Source: Desulfohalobiaceae bacterium S24
GTDB taxonomy: Bacteria; Desulfobacterota; Desulfovibrionia; Desulfovibrionales; Desulfothermaceae
Assembly: GCA_011389765.1 (NCBI GenBank)
Contig: JAABTT010000014.1
Coordinates: 1 to 56,683, forward strand
DNA: 56,683 bases
Direction: 5' to 3'
Shown piece by piece: positions 36,292 to 44,062 of the stretch. Made by a program: the position numbers and the translations under genes. The notes beneath the pieces were generated by a model, which saw only the letters and a program-made list of their open reading frames with translations, did not search any database and had not been told where the DNA came from. Positions within the stretch are counted from its first letter, which is position 1; every line of letters starts with the position of its first letter.

Positions 36292-36798
36292 TTATTTGTG
36301 TTCTTTGAGCCATCGCCAGGGCGGCATATTTTCCGGAATTTTGGACCAGATGCCGCTTTTGGAGCGCTCCGCTTGGGTTTGGACGGCATTGAGCCTCCCG
36401 CACAAGGCGGCCTTTTCGCAATAGGCCTCCTGAAGCCAGGCCCAGCCCTCACGCAAGAGCTTGGCATTGACGCTTTCCGAATCACCGGGGAGAAAGACCA
36501 AGGACCCCCTGGTTCCGCTGCCGACGTTCTGGATCGTGACCTGCTGCTCCTTGAGGAGATCAAGGAAAAATTCATAAGCCGCCTCGCCGAATGGTTCGTT
36601 TAAATCCGGAGTTCGAAGGCCGTAGAGCGAGATCTTGCGCTGTTTCCCCTCCTGTTCCAGCACAAGGGTCCGGGAGTCGGGGATCTCGACAACCCGGCCC
36701 TCCCAGGCGGAAGCCGGCAGCGGGAAGCAAAAAAGCGTGAAGAAGAGAAGCAGGATGGAGATGCTGCTTCGCTTCTGTCCTGAATTTCGATTTTCCAT
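36292..36798 (-). CDS. Exported SNase-like (thermonuclease-fold) protein
   Basis: 168 residues with a signal peptide (cleavage near ASA-WEG, residue 31). The SNase-like fold is seen in GRVVEIPDSRTLVLEQEGKQRKISLYGLRTPDLNEPFGEAAYEFFLDLL and the late GWAWLQEAYC. Active-site positions differ from staphylococcal nuclease: the DGDT segment reads PDSRT and the Glu after the YGI segment is not conserved. It may bind rather than cut nucleic acid. It starts four bases after the pgl stop and is probably co-transcribed with pgl. Confidence 0.75.
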   Translation of the reverse strand: MENRNSGQKRSSISILLLFFTLFCFPLPASAWEGRVVEIPDSRTLVLEQEGKQRKISLYGLRTPDLNEPFGEAAYEFFLDLLKEQQVTIQNVGSGTRGSLVFLPGDSESVNAKLLREGWAWLQEAYCEKAALCGRLNAVQTQAERSKSGIWSKIPENMPPWRWLKEHK

Positions 36799-36802
36799 AG
36801 GC

Positions 36803-37528
36803 TCATTCCAGAAGCGAAGCAGCCTCCTGATCCAAAACCCAGATCAAGTCCCCTTTTTCCGGGAGGATGCGTCCGGCCGGCAAATCCTGCAAGCGGTCCT
36901 GAGCCACACATTTCACGGTCTTGGCTTTTTCCTGGCCGGAAACCAGGAAGACCCTTTGTCTGGCCTTGTTCAAAAGGGGCAGGGTCATGGTCAAACGGTG
37001 CACATCCGGATCCCCGCCTTTCACCGGAATGATCAAGCGTCTTTTTTCATTGACGCCTCTGTGCCCCGGAAACAGGGAGGCGGTGTGACCGTCTTGACCC
37101 AGTCCGAGAAAGACAAGGTCAAAAACCGGAAATTGGCCTTTTTTGATAGCAAAAAAGTCGGTGATGGTTTTCTGGTAGAAGCGGGCCCCCTGCTCGGGAG
37201 ACAGCAAAGCGGGCATGGGATGGATCTGATCCGGAGGCAGAGGGACTTTTGTCAGGAAGTCCTTTTGAGCCGCACCATAATTGCTTGCCGGATCATCCGG
37301 CCGGACACAGCGTTCGTCAACCCAGAAGAGGTGGGTTTTCTCCCAGGGGATATCCTGGATATAAGGCTCTCTGGCCAGGTATCTGTGCATTTCCCGCGGT
37401 GTGGAGCCTCCGGAAACGGCCAGGGTGAATCTGCGTTTTTTCTGAATAGCATCCTGGGCAACAGTTCTGCAGATTTCAGCCCCGGCGGCGGCCAGCTGTT
37501 CCCGGTTTTTTTTGATCATTACTTTCAT
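36803..37528 (-). CDS. pgl: 6-phosphogluconolactonase
   Basis: 241 residues. Glucosamine/galactosamine-6-phosphate isomerase fold with Pgl motifs: FTLAVSGGSTPREMHRYL, LFWVDERCVRPDDPASNYG, FLGLGQDGHTASLFPG and RLTMTLPLLNKARQRVFLVSG. It hydrolyses 6-phosphogluconolactone in the oxidative pentose phosphate pathway. zwf and gnd are not adjacent. Divergent from the histidine kinase gene; 184 bases between them hold no gene. Confidence 0.92.
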   Translation of the reverse strand: MKVMIKKNREQLAAAGAEICRTVAQDAIQKKRRFTLAVSGGSTPREMHRYLAREPYIQDIPWEKTHLFWVDERCVRPDDPASNYGAAQKDFLTKVPLPPDQIHPMPALLSPEQGARFYQKTITDFFAIKKGQFPVFDLVFLGLGQDGHTASLFPGHRGVNEKRRLIIPVKGGDPDVHRLTMTLPLLNKARQRVFLVSGQEKAKTVKCVAQDRLQDLPAGRILPEKGDLIWVLDQEAASLLE

Positions 37529-37712
37529 GTGTTCAGGTTAGCAGGCGATTCCCGGCAAGTCAAACTGGACGTAAAAAAAAGATGCTTTTTGAGCACTCCT
37601 GGCGACAGGCGGCACTCCTGAAGGACCCTTTTTGGAGAGTCGTATTTTTCTTGACTTCCGGATCAAGACATACTGTACTCAGGTGATTGATCATTTTATT
37701 CCAGGGTGTTTC

Positions 37713-39491
37713 ATGATACCAAAACCTCTGCGCAGCAGGCGCCGGACTTTACAGGCTTCACCATGGATCCTCATTGGATCGGCGGGCATCCTGTTGATCG
37801 TTGTGGTGGTGCTGGCCGCACAGAATTACAGCCGTGAAAAAACGTATATGTCCCGCATTCTGAGTGAGAAGGGGGCGGTGTTGATCAAGGCAGTGGAGGC
37901 CGGTGCCCGAACCGGCATGATGGGCATGATGTGGGGGGAGCGGCAGGTGCAGCGACTCATCGAAGAGACCGCCCGGCTGCCCGATGTTTTGTATATGAGC
38001 ATCCTCGACCCCCAGGGCCGCGTTCTGGCCGGCAGCCGGAGTGAAATAATCAACTCCCGGATGCCTCCTGGGTTTCTGGAAGGCCTCCACCCGTCCGAAA
38101 CCGTCAAGTGGAGATTTCAAGACCAGTCGGACCAGCCCCGGGCATTTGAAGTCTACAAATTTTTCAGACCGATGGCCGAGCACGGTGGTCGAATGCAAGA
38201 GCACATGCGCCGGATGAAGCCCAGGAGCAGTATGATGCTGGGTTCGGGCCGGGATTGGATCAACTCCTCGAGCGCGGATCAGGAGCGGATTATCGTTGTG
38301 GGTTTGGATCCCAAACCCTTTGAAGAAGGCCGGCGGGAGGATATCCGCAACACCTTGGTTATTTCCGGTGTATTGGTTTTGTTGGGCGTCGCCGGGTTTA
38401 TTTCCATGTACTGGTTGCAGGGCTATCGTGCCGCCGCCAGATCCCTGCAGGACACCAGCGCTTTTGCCGACCAGGTGGTTACGAGCCTGCCGGTGGGCCT
38501 GGTCGCCACGGATAAAGACGGGAAAATCGCCTTTTCCAACAATGCTGTCGAGCGCATCACCGGGCTAGATTTTTCCCGGGCCAAGGGTCAAGAGCCGGAC
38601 AGTATTCTGCCGCGCCGGTTTTTGGGATTGAAAGATTCCTTGGACCGGGGGGAATCGATTGTAGAAAAAGAGATGGAGTGTCGATTTGCCGGGGACAATA
38701 CTGTTCACGTGAGTGTCAGCGCCTCCAACATTATGAACGAAGAAGGTCAGTTTGTCGGGCAGGTGGTCATTCTCCGCGATCTTGGGGAGGTTCGCCGCCT
38801 GCAGGATGAAGTCCGGCGTAAGGAAAGGCTGGCGGCCATTGGCAGCCTGGCCGCGGGTGTGGCCCATGAAATTCGCAATCCCTTGAGTTCCATCAAAGGC
38901 ATTGCAACGTATTATAAAGGCAAATTCGCAGAGCATAGCGAGGATCGGGATATGGCCGGGGTCATGATTGAGGAGGTGGATCGCTTGAGCCGGGCCATCA
39001 GCGAACTCCTGGAGTTCGCCCGGCCGGCGAGGCTGGATCTGAAGCCGACGAATATGCAGGAACTCCTGGAGCATTCGATCCGATTGGTGCAGCAGGAAGC
39101 CACAGCAAAACAGGTCGAAATTGAAGTGCTTCTCAGCGAGAATTTTCCGGAGCTGCTTGTCGATCCGGATCGGCTGACCCAGTGTTTTTTGAACCTCTAC
39201 CTCAATGCCCTGCAGGCCATGGAAGCCGGGGGGAGGTTGACGATTGCCGGTTCGGTCAAGGACAGGGAATGGGCTGTGATTGAGATACAGGACAATGGAC
39301 CGGGGATCACCCCGGAAAACCTCACCAAGATATTTGATCCCTATTTTACCACCAAACCCAAAGGGGCCGGTCTGGGACTGGCCATCGTGCACAAGATCAT
39401 CGAAGCCCACCAGGGAGAGATCACGGTGCGCAGCACTCCCGGGGAAGGGACCGTTTTTTCCTTAGGCTTCAACTTTCAAGCAGCTTTATGA
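37713..39491 (+). CDS. Membrane sensor histidine kinase with Met/His-rich periplasmic domain (ZraS-like)
   Basis: 592 residues. Membrane helix 1 at about 17-36, periplasmic domain 37-212, helix 2 at about 213-234, PAS domain about 255-355, then HisKA with the phosphorylation site His385 (AHEIRNPLSSIKG) and the ATPase domain (FLNLYLNALQAM, IEIQDNGPGI, FDPYFTTKPKGAGLGLAI). The periplasmic part has Met- and His-rich stretches (TGMMGMMWGE near 67-76 and MAEHGGRMQEHMRRM near 154-168), which suggest binding of a soft metal such as copper or silver. The last four bases overlap the regulator gene (ATGA). Confidence 0.92.
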   Translation: MIPKPLRSRRRTLQASPWILIGSAGILLIVVVVLAAQNYSREKTYMSRILSEKGAVLIKAVEAGARTGMMGMMWGERQVQRLIEETARLPDVLYMSILDPQGRVLAGSRSEIINSRMPPGFLEGLHPSETVKWRFQDQSDQPRAFEVYKFFRPMAEHGGRMQEHMRRMKPRSSMMLGSGRDWINSSSADQERIIVVGLDPKPFEEGRREDIRNTLVISGVLVLLGVAGFISMYWLQGYRAAARSLQDTSAFADQVVTSLPVGLVATDKDGKIAFSNNAVERITGLDFSRAKGQEPDSILPRRFLGLKDSLDRGESIVEKEMECRFAGDNTVHVSVSASNIMNEEGQFVGQVVILRDLGEVRRLQDEVRRKERLAAIGSLAAGVAHEIRNPLSSIKGIATYYKGKFAEHSEDRDMAGVMIEEVDRLSRAISELLEFARPARLDLKPTNMQELLEHSIRLVQQEATAKQVEIEVLLSENFPELLVDPDRLTQCFLNLYLNALQAMEAGGRLTIAGSVKDREWAVIEIQDNGPGITPENLTKIFDPYFTTKPKGAGLGLAIVHKIIEAHQGEITVRSTPGEGTVFSLGFNFQAAL

Positions 39492-40858
39492 ATACTCCAC
39501 TGCACATCTTGATTGTGGATGACGACCTCAATCACTTAAAAACCCTGCAAACCATCGTCATGAGCTGGGGCTATCGCGTCTTTGTGGCTGATGACGGCGC
39601 CAAGGCGGTTGAAGAGGTCAAAGAGCGGCCCTTCGCCCTGATTTTGATGGATGTCCGGATGGCCGGCATGAGCGGCCTCGAGGCGCTGCGGCTCATCAAG
39701 CACTACAATCCGGCCATCCCTGTTTTGATCATGACGGCCTATTCATCGGTTGATTCAGCGGTTGAGGCTCTAAAAACAGGGGCCTATGACTATTTGACCA
39801 AACCGCTGGACTTCGAAGCGCTCAAGCTCAGCCTGGACCAGGCCCTGGAACAAAGCGGCCTGAAGAAGAACAAGGATGCAGTGCCCTCCAAGACGAATTC
39901 CGGGGATGCCTTTGATGCAATTATCGGCCGGAGCCGGCCCATGCGGGAACTGTTCGATCTGATGGCCATGATTGCGCCTTCCGAGGCAACGGTGTTGATT
40001 GTCGGGGAAAGCGGAACCGGGAAAGAATTGATCGCCAAAGCCGTTCATCAGCACAGCCGGAGGAAGGACCGCCCTTTTGTGGTGGTCAATTGCGCGGCCC
40101 TGAGTGAAACCCTTTTGGAATCAGAGCTTTTCGGCCACGAGAAAGGAGCCTTCACCGGGGCGGACAAACGCCGGGAAGGGCGTTTTAAGCTCGCGGACAG
40201 CGGAACTGTCTTTCTTGACGAGATCAGTGAAACCTCGCCGGCCATGCAGGCAAAACTGCTGCGGGTCATCCAGGAAAGGGAAATCCAGCGGGTGGGCGGT
40301 GAAGAGCCGATGCAGGTGGATGTCCGCATCCTGTCCGCCAGCAATCGGAACTTGGAGGAGGAGGTCAAGAAAGGGACCTTTCGCGAAGACCTCTTTTATC
40401 GTTTGAATGTGGTCACGCTTTCCATCCCCTCCCTGCGGGAACGCCAGGAAGATATTGCCATGCTGGCTCAGCATTTTCTGGAAAAGTACGCTGCTAAAAA
40501 TTCCAAAAAGGTGCAGGGTTTTTCCCCCCTGGCCATGGATATGCTGCTCAAATACCCCTGGCCAGGCAATGTCAGAGAACTGGAAAACACTATTGAACGC
40601 GCCGTGATACTCCTGCCGGACGAGCACATCACAGAGAAGGAACTGCCCTCGAATATTACGGATTCCTATGCCGAAAAACAGGAGTGGATCCTGCCGCCGT
40701 ACGGGGCAGGAGGCGGCCGCCCCCTGGAGGAGGTTGAAAAAGAGGCGATTCTGGCAACACTTGCAGACTGCGGGGGCAATAAAAGTGAAACCGCTCGCAG
40801 GCTGGGCATCAACCGCAAGACCCTGCACAAGAAATTGAAAGATTACGGGATCGATTGA
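39488..40858 (+). CDS. Sigma-54-dependent response regulator (ZraR/NtrC type)
   Basis: 456 residues in three parts: receiver domain (about 5-120, phosphoryl Asp55 in LILMDVRM), AAA+ domain (about 145-375; Walker A GESGTGKE and the sigma-54 contact loop ESELFGHEKGAFTGA), and a Fis-type helix-turn-helix at the C-terminus (NKSETARRLGINRKTLHKKLKDYG). It activates RNA polymerase with sigma-54. Overlaps the kinase gene by four bases. A sigma-54 promoter 200 bases downstream, before the next gene, is the obvious target. Confidence 0.95.
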   Translation: MNTPLHILIVDDDLNHLKTLQTIVMSWGYRVFVADDGAKAVEEVKERPFALILMDVRMAGMSGLEALRLIKHYNPAIPVLIMTAYSSVDSAVEALKTGAYDYLTKPLDFEALKLSLDQALEQSGLKKNKDAVPSKTNSGDAFDAIIGRSRPMRELFDLMAMIAPSEATVLIVGESGTGKELIAKAVHQHSRRKDRPFVVVNCAALSETLLESELFGHEKGAFTGADKRREGRFKLADSGTVFLDEISETSPAMQAKLLRVIQEREIQRVGGEEPMQVDVRILSASNRNLEEEVKKGTFREDLFYRLNVVTLSIPSLRERQEDIAMLAQHFLEKYAAKNSKKVQGFSPLAMDMLLKYPWPGNVRELENTIERAVILLPDEHITEKELPSNITDSYAEKQEWILPPYGAGGGRPLEEVEKEAILATLADCGGNKSETARRLGINRKTLHKKLKDYGID

Positions 40859-40909
40859 AGGGCTGTGCTTTTCCCATATAGAATTTTCGATTGCCCATTT
40901 TCGCCCCAG

Positions 40910-40928
40910 GTCCTGAGTTGCCCAGGAC
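40910..40928. promoter_or_regulatory. Dyad GTCCTG-N7-CAGGAC, possible upstream activator site
   Basis: Perfect six-base arms about 130 bases upstream of the sigma-54 core at 41059. Distance and symmetry suit an enhancer-binding protein. It also lies 52 bases after the regulator's stop, so a transcript structure is the alternative. Confidence 0.4.
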
Positions 40929-41019
40929 AAAAGTGCGGCATTTTGTATCACATTTTTTTCTGCCTTCCGAGCACTCAGGGCGTTATCATAGAATAATTTG
41001 TTTTTAAATGCTATTATTT

Positions 41020-41148
41020 TAAAATGTTACAGAAAAAAACATTCGTCTGCTCAGCTTTTGGCCCCAAGCTTGCATCAGGGTTGTCAAGGAACAGCCCCAG
41101 GCCGGCCATCCGGGGTATTCCGGGAAAGAGACCATCTGTAACATTTTA
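41020..41148. promoter_or_regulatory. 14-bp inverted repeat TAAAATGTTACAGA bracketing the sigma-54 promoter
   Basis: TAAAATGTTACAGA at 41020-41033 and its exact reverse complement TCTGTAACATTTTA at 41135-41148. Each arm holds the near-palindrome TGTNACA. One arm is upstream of the expected transcription start and one in the leader, so an RNA hairpin between them is impossible from this promoter. Paired binding sites for the adjacent response regulator are the likeliest reading. Apart from this, the promoter and the dyad, 40859-41164 holds no gene. Confidence 0.6.
41059..41074 (+). promoter_or_regulatory. Sigma-54 promoter (-24/-12)
   Basis: TGGCCCCAAGCTTGCA: the GG and GC dinucleotides are ten bases apart as required, with TGGC and TTGCA matching the consensus TGGCACG-N4-TTGCW. 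The start of transcription would be near 41085, giving a leader of about 80 bases before the ATG at 41165. Confidence 0.8.
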
Positions 41149-41164
41149 CTTCATGGAGATTTTT

Positions 41165-41773
41165 ATGAAACGCACAATTTTTATACTCGCGATTTTTGCG
41201 GTCCTGTTTGCAGGGGCCGGACTGGTTGTGGCCCAGCAGCAATCACAAGGCGTCGGTCAAAGTGCCGCGCAGCCTTACGGGCCGCCTCAAGGGCAGGGCT
41301 GGTTTTGTCCCTGGGACGGCTCCGAATATGGTCGGGGGCCGGGTAGGATGCAGCAGGCCAGAGCCGACCAAGGCGGCTATGACTTGGGCCGCGGAAAGAT
41401 GCGCAACTGGAACAATCAAGACTGCCCCAGAGGATCTGGCCTGCGCCAAGGCTGGTGTAATCGCGGTTCGGGCAGGGGGGCCGGTATGATGCAGGGCTTT
41501 GATGGTCGCGGCACGGGCTCCGGCATGAAGGACAGAGGATGGAGCCAGGGCCGTTCCGGTTCATACAACGGACAACAGCCAACAAATCCTCTGCAGAAAG
41601 ACACGGCCCGGGATCTTGCCGAGAACTATGCGGCCGGGAACCCGAACCTGAAAGTCGGCGAAGTCACTGAACAGGACGATGTTTTTGCGGCGACCATTGT
41701 CACCAGAGACGGTTCTCTGGTGGAAAGGCTGGAGATCGATAAAAAAAGCGGATGGATGAGACGGGATTATTGA
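41165..41773 (+). CDS. Exported Gly/Arg/Gln-rich protein with PepSY-like C-terminus, sigma-54-controlled
   Basis: 202 residues. Signal peptide (residues 1-23, cleavage after VVA). Residues 24-143 are low-complexity, rich in Gly, Arg, Gln, Met and Trp, with Cys at 48, 87 and 98. Residues 144-202 look like a small PepSY-type domain (LKVGEVTEQDDVFAATIVTRDG, ERLEIDKKSGWMR). GGAG precedes the ATG at good spacing; an upstream open frame reaching 41024 crosses the promoter and is ignored. Lying behind a kinase/regulator pair and a sigma-54 promoter, it takes the place that ZraP-like periplasmic chaperones hold elsewhere, but it has no clear relation to them. Confidence 0.78.
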   Translation: MKRTIFILAIFAVLFAGAGLVVAQQQSQGVGQSAAQPYGPPQGQGWFCPWDGSEYGRGPGRMQQARADQGGYDLGRGKMRNWNNQDCPRGSGLRQGWCNRGSGRGAGMMQGFDGRGTGSGMKDRGWSQGRSGSYNGQQPTNPLQKDTARDLAENYAAGNPNLKVGEVTEQDDVFAATIVTRDGSLVERLEIDKKSGWMRRDY

Positions 41774-41779
41774 AACGCG

Positions 41780-41926
41780 GAACGCGGAACTCGGAACGCG
41801 GAACGCGGAACTCGGAACGCGGAATGCGGAACGCGGAACTCGGAATGCGGAATGCGGAACTCGGAATGCGGAACTCGGAATGCGGAATGCGGAATGCGGA
41901 ATGCGGAAATCGGAAGGCGGAAGGGG
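41780..41926 (+). repeat. Tandem array of 21 heptanucleotides (GAACGCG, GAACTCG, GAATGCG)
   Basis: Twenty-one consecutive 7-base units, all GAA-N4: mainly GAACGCG, GAACTCG and GAATGCG, ending GAAATCG, GAAGGCG, GAAGGGG. The array begins seven bases after the stop codon of the exported protein. All three frames are open but translation is not supported. Copy number is likely to vary between strains. Confidence 0.95.
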
Positions 41927-41941
41927 CAAGGAGCTATCCCT

Positions 41942-42280
41942 CTAAATCTCTTCTACCTTCCCAACCGTGAACCGTGAACTGTGAACCCTCTTAACCTCTT
42001 CATCAACATAGCTGATGGAAAGGCCGACGCCCACTTCCTTGAGCTTGGCGACACGGGACAAGGCGATCTTTGAGGGGAGATCCGTGCAGTGGCAGGCATG
42101 GATATTTTCCGGCCGGAGTGTTTTGAGATAGTCAAGAGTTCCCTTTAATTGGGAATCAGGGGGGTTCTGTTCACTGTAAAAATTCAGAGGGTTCTCCTCG
42201 CCTTCGGCAAAAAAAAGATGTGAGCTTGAATCTCGAATAAGCTTATCATGGATACGAAAGTGAAGATTGCGTGCATGGAC
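41942..42280 (-). pseudogene. 3' remnant of an MBL-fold metallohydrolase
   Basis: About 112 codons open on the minus strand from just after a TGA (42281-42283) to TAG, without a usable start codon. The translation includes LHFRIHDKLIRDS, SSHLFFAEGEENPLNFY, LRPENIHACHCTDLPSKIAL and KEVGVGLSI, which resembles the C-terminal half of metallo-beta-lactamase-fold hydrolases of the pterin-synthase-like group. The last residues (VHSSRFTVG) are encoded by a GAACCGT heptad run at 41962-41989. The N-terminal half and metal site HxHxDH are missing, so it is a fragment. Confidence 0.72.
41962..41989. repeat. GAACCGT/GAACTGT heptad run inside the hydrolase remnant
   Basis: Four consecutive 7-base units on the plus strand (AAACCGT-like CAACCGT, GAACCGT, GAACTGT, GAACCCT). 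It lies only 35 bases from the 21-unit array but uses different units. Confidence 0.75.
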
Positions 42281-42420
42281 TCACTCGTGTATGCTCTGCC
42301 TGGTGACAGCCGGCTTTAGCTTGCCACTGCCGGGGATCAGCTCTGTCGATTGAGGACTCTTTGGCTGTCTTTTCAGAGCCGCAGCATCAACTCAGCAACA
42401 CCCCCGGAAGCATAATAAAG

Positions 42421-44058
42421 ATGAACACGAATTCTCTCCCTTTGGTGATCACCGGAGCCTCCGGCTTCATCGGCAAGCATGTCCTGCTTGCGGAATACAG
42501 AAACCGGCCCCTTTTCTGTATTGCCCGGCGGTCCCGGCAGGAATCGAACATCCCGGCTGATCCGAACATCACCTGGATCACGGTGGATATTTCCAACCAG
42601 GATCGGGTTCAGGAGGTCACGGATTATATTCTGCAGCACGGGGGCGCCGGGTATGTCCTGCACCTGGCGGGCTACTACGATTTTGACAATCAGGAACACC
42701 CGGCCTATGAGGCCACCAATGTCCGGGGCACGGAAAACATGCTCAAGATGGCCCGTGCCCTGCAGGTCAGGCGGTTCATCTTCTCGAGCTCTCTGGCGGC
42801 CTGCAGTTTTACGCCCGAGGGTGCGTATCTTACTGAGAACAGTCTGCCTGATGCGGACATCCCCTACGGCCGAAGCAAAAAAATGGCCGAAGCCGTCATT
42901 CGGGAGTATTCCGGCGAGGTCCCGTGTTCCGTGGTCCGCCTGGCCGCTGTTTTCAGCGATTGGTGCGAGTATCCGCCTTTGTATTCGCTCTTAAGAATGT
43001 GGTCTACCCTGGGGCCGATGTCCAGGGTTCTGCCCGGAAAAGGCGAATCCGCTCTGCCCTATATCCATGTCAAGGATCTGATCGGCCTTTTCAACCGCAT
43101 CATTGAGAAGAGCGAGAAACTCCCCGGCTTTGGAGTCTATCTGGCTGCTCCGCCCAGGAGCGTCACCCATTTGGAGCTGTTTCAAACCGCCACTCATTAT
43201 CTGTACAGCCGGGAGATCCATCCGATTCGAATCCCCAAGCCTCTGGCCGCGCTCGGCATGGCGCTCCGCTATTTCCTGGGAAGACTCCTGGGCCGGGACG
43301 TCTTTGAGGAGCCCTGGATGGCGGCCTATATCGACAAACAATTGAATGTTGATCCTTCGGCGACCTACCAGCAGCTGGGCTGGCAGCCGAAACACCGCCG
43401 GCAGGTCCTGCGGCGCCTCTTGTTTCTCACTGAGAATATGAGCAATTATCCGAACAACTGGAAGATGCGCAACGAGGCCATGCTGCAGCGGGTGGCCGTG
43501 CGGGAGAATATCCTCATCTATGACCTCTTGCATGACCTGCGCCCCGTTATTTTAGACGAAATCGTCACGGAGGCGATACATCCGGAAAAAAGCCATATTT
43601 TCCCCAACTATCAGCAAAAAGAAAAGCGACTGCTCCGCTGGTACATCGCCCTCAATTATCAGCTTCTGGCGGTGACCATTCGCAATCAGGACCGGTCCAT
43701 GATCCAGAATTACGCCCAGCAGATCGCCTCCCGGCGCTTTGCCGAAGGCTTTGCTGTCAGGGAAATCCAGGCCATGCTCATGCTGATCGGCGAAACAGTC
43801 AATAAATATCTGGCCAGGCAGCCGGATTTCTTCAATTATCAGGACCTGGACAATTTTATCAACCTGACGGTGCAGTACATGGCTGATGAGATTGAAGACA
43901 GTTATGACGAGCTTGCATCCCGGCCCCCGGGGGACGTCACCCGGGTGGATGACGTCCAGGACCTTTCAAATAGCGAAGTCTTGAAGCAGCTGGTTCATCA
44001 GCTTGAAGAGATCGGCGGCGATCCCTTGGAGAGCGAATTCGATCACGGAAACAGCTGA
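42421..44058 (+). CDS. NAD-dependent epimerase/dehydratase fused to an RsbRD_N-like helical domain
   Basis: 545 residues. Residues 1-350 are an extended SDR: GASGFIGKH (12-20), HLAGYYDF, FSSSLAACSF and the catalytic pair Tyr149/Lys153 (YGRSK). Residues about 375-515 are all-helical (ENILIYDLLHDLRPVILDEIVTEA, LLRWYIALNYQLL, ASRRFAEGFAVREIQAMLMLIGETVNKYL) and resemble the N-terminal sensor domain of RsbRD/stressosome-type proteins. A negatively charged tail follows. The join is unusual and the function unknown. ATG at 42421 is chosen because the SDR motif begins there. Convergent with the next gene, four bases apart. Confidence 0.85.
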   Translation: MNTNSLPLVITGASGFIGKHVLLAEYRNRPLFCIARRSRQESNIPADPNITWITVDISNQDRVQEVTDYILQHGGAGYVLHLAGYYDFDNQEHPAYEATNVRGTENMLKMARALQVRRFIFSSSLAACSFTPEGAYLTENSLPDADIPYGRSKKMAEAVIREYSGEVPCSVVRLAAVFSDWCEYPPLYSLLRMWSTLGPMSRVLPGKGESALPYIHVKDLIGLFNRIIEKSEKLPGFGVYLAAPPRSVTHLELFQTATHYLYSREIHPIRIPKPLAALGMALRYFLGRLLGRDVFEEPWMAAYIDKQLNVDPSATYQQLGWQPKHRRQVLRRLLFLTENMSNYPNNWKMRNEAMLQRVAVRENILIYDLLHDLRPVILDEIVTEAIHPEKSHIFPNYQQKEKRLLRWYIALNYQLLAVTIRNQDRSMIQNYAQQIASRRFAEGFAVREIQAMLMLIGETVNKYLARQPDFFNYQDLDNFINLTVQYMADEIEDSYDELASRPPGDVTRVDDVQDLSNSEVLKQLVHQLEEIGGDPLESEFDHGNS

Positions 44059-44062
44059 GCGG

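Noticed and set aside
41780-41926. CRISPR array
   Set aside because: Units are 7 bases with no spacers, and no cas genes occur in the window.
41752-41970. Open frame through the heptad array (repeated RNSERGT / RNAELGM peptides)
   Set aside because: It arises from the 7-base period lacking stops; there is no ribosome binding site and all three frames are open.
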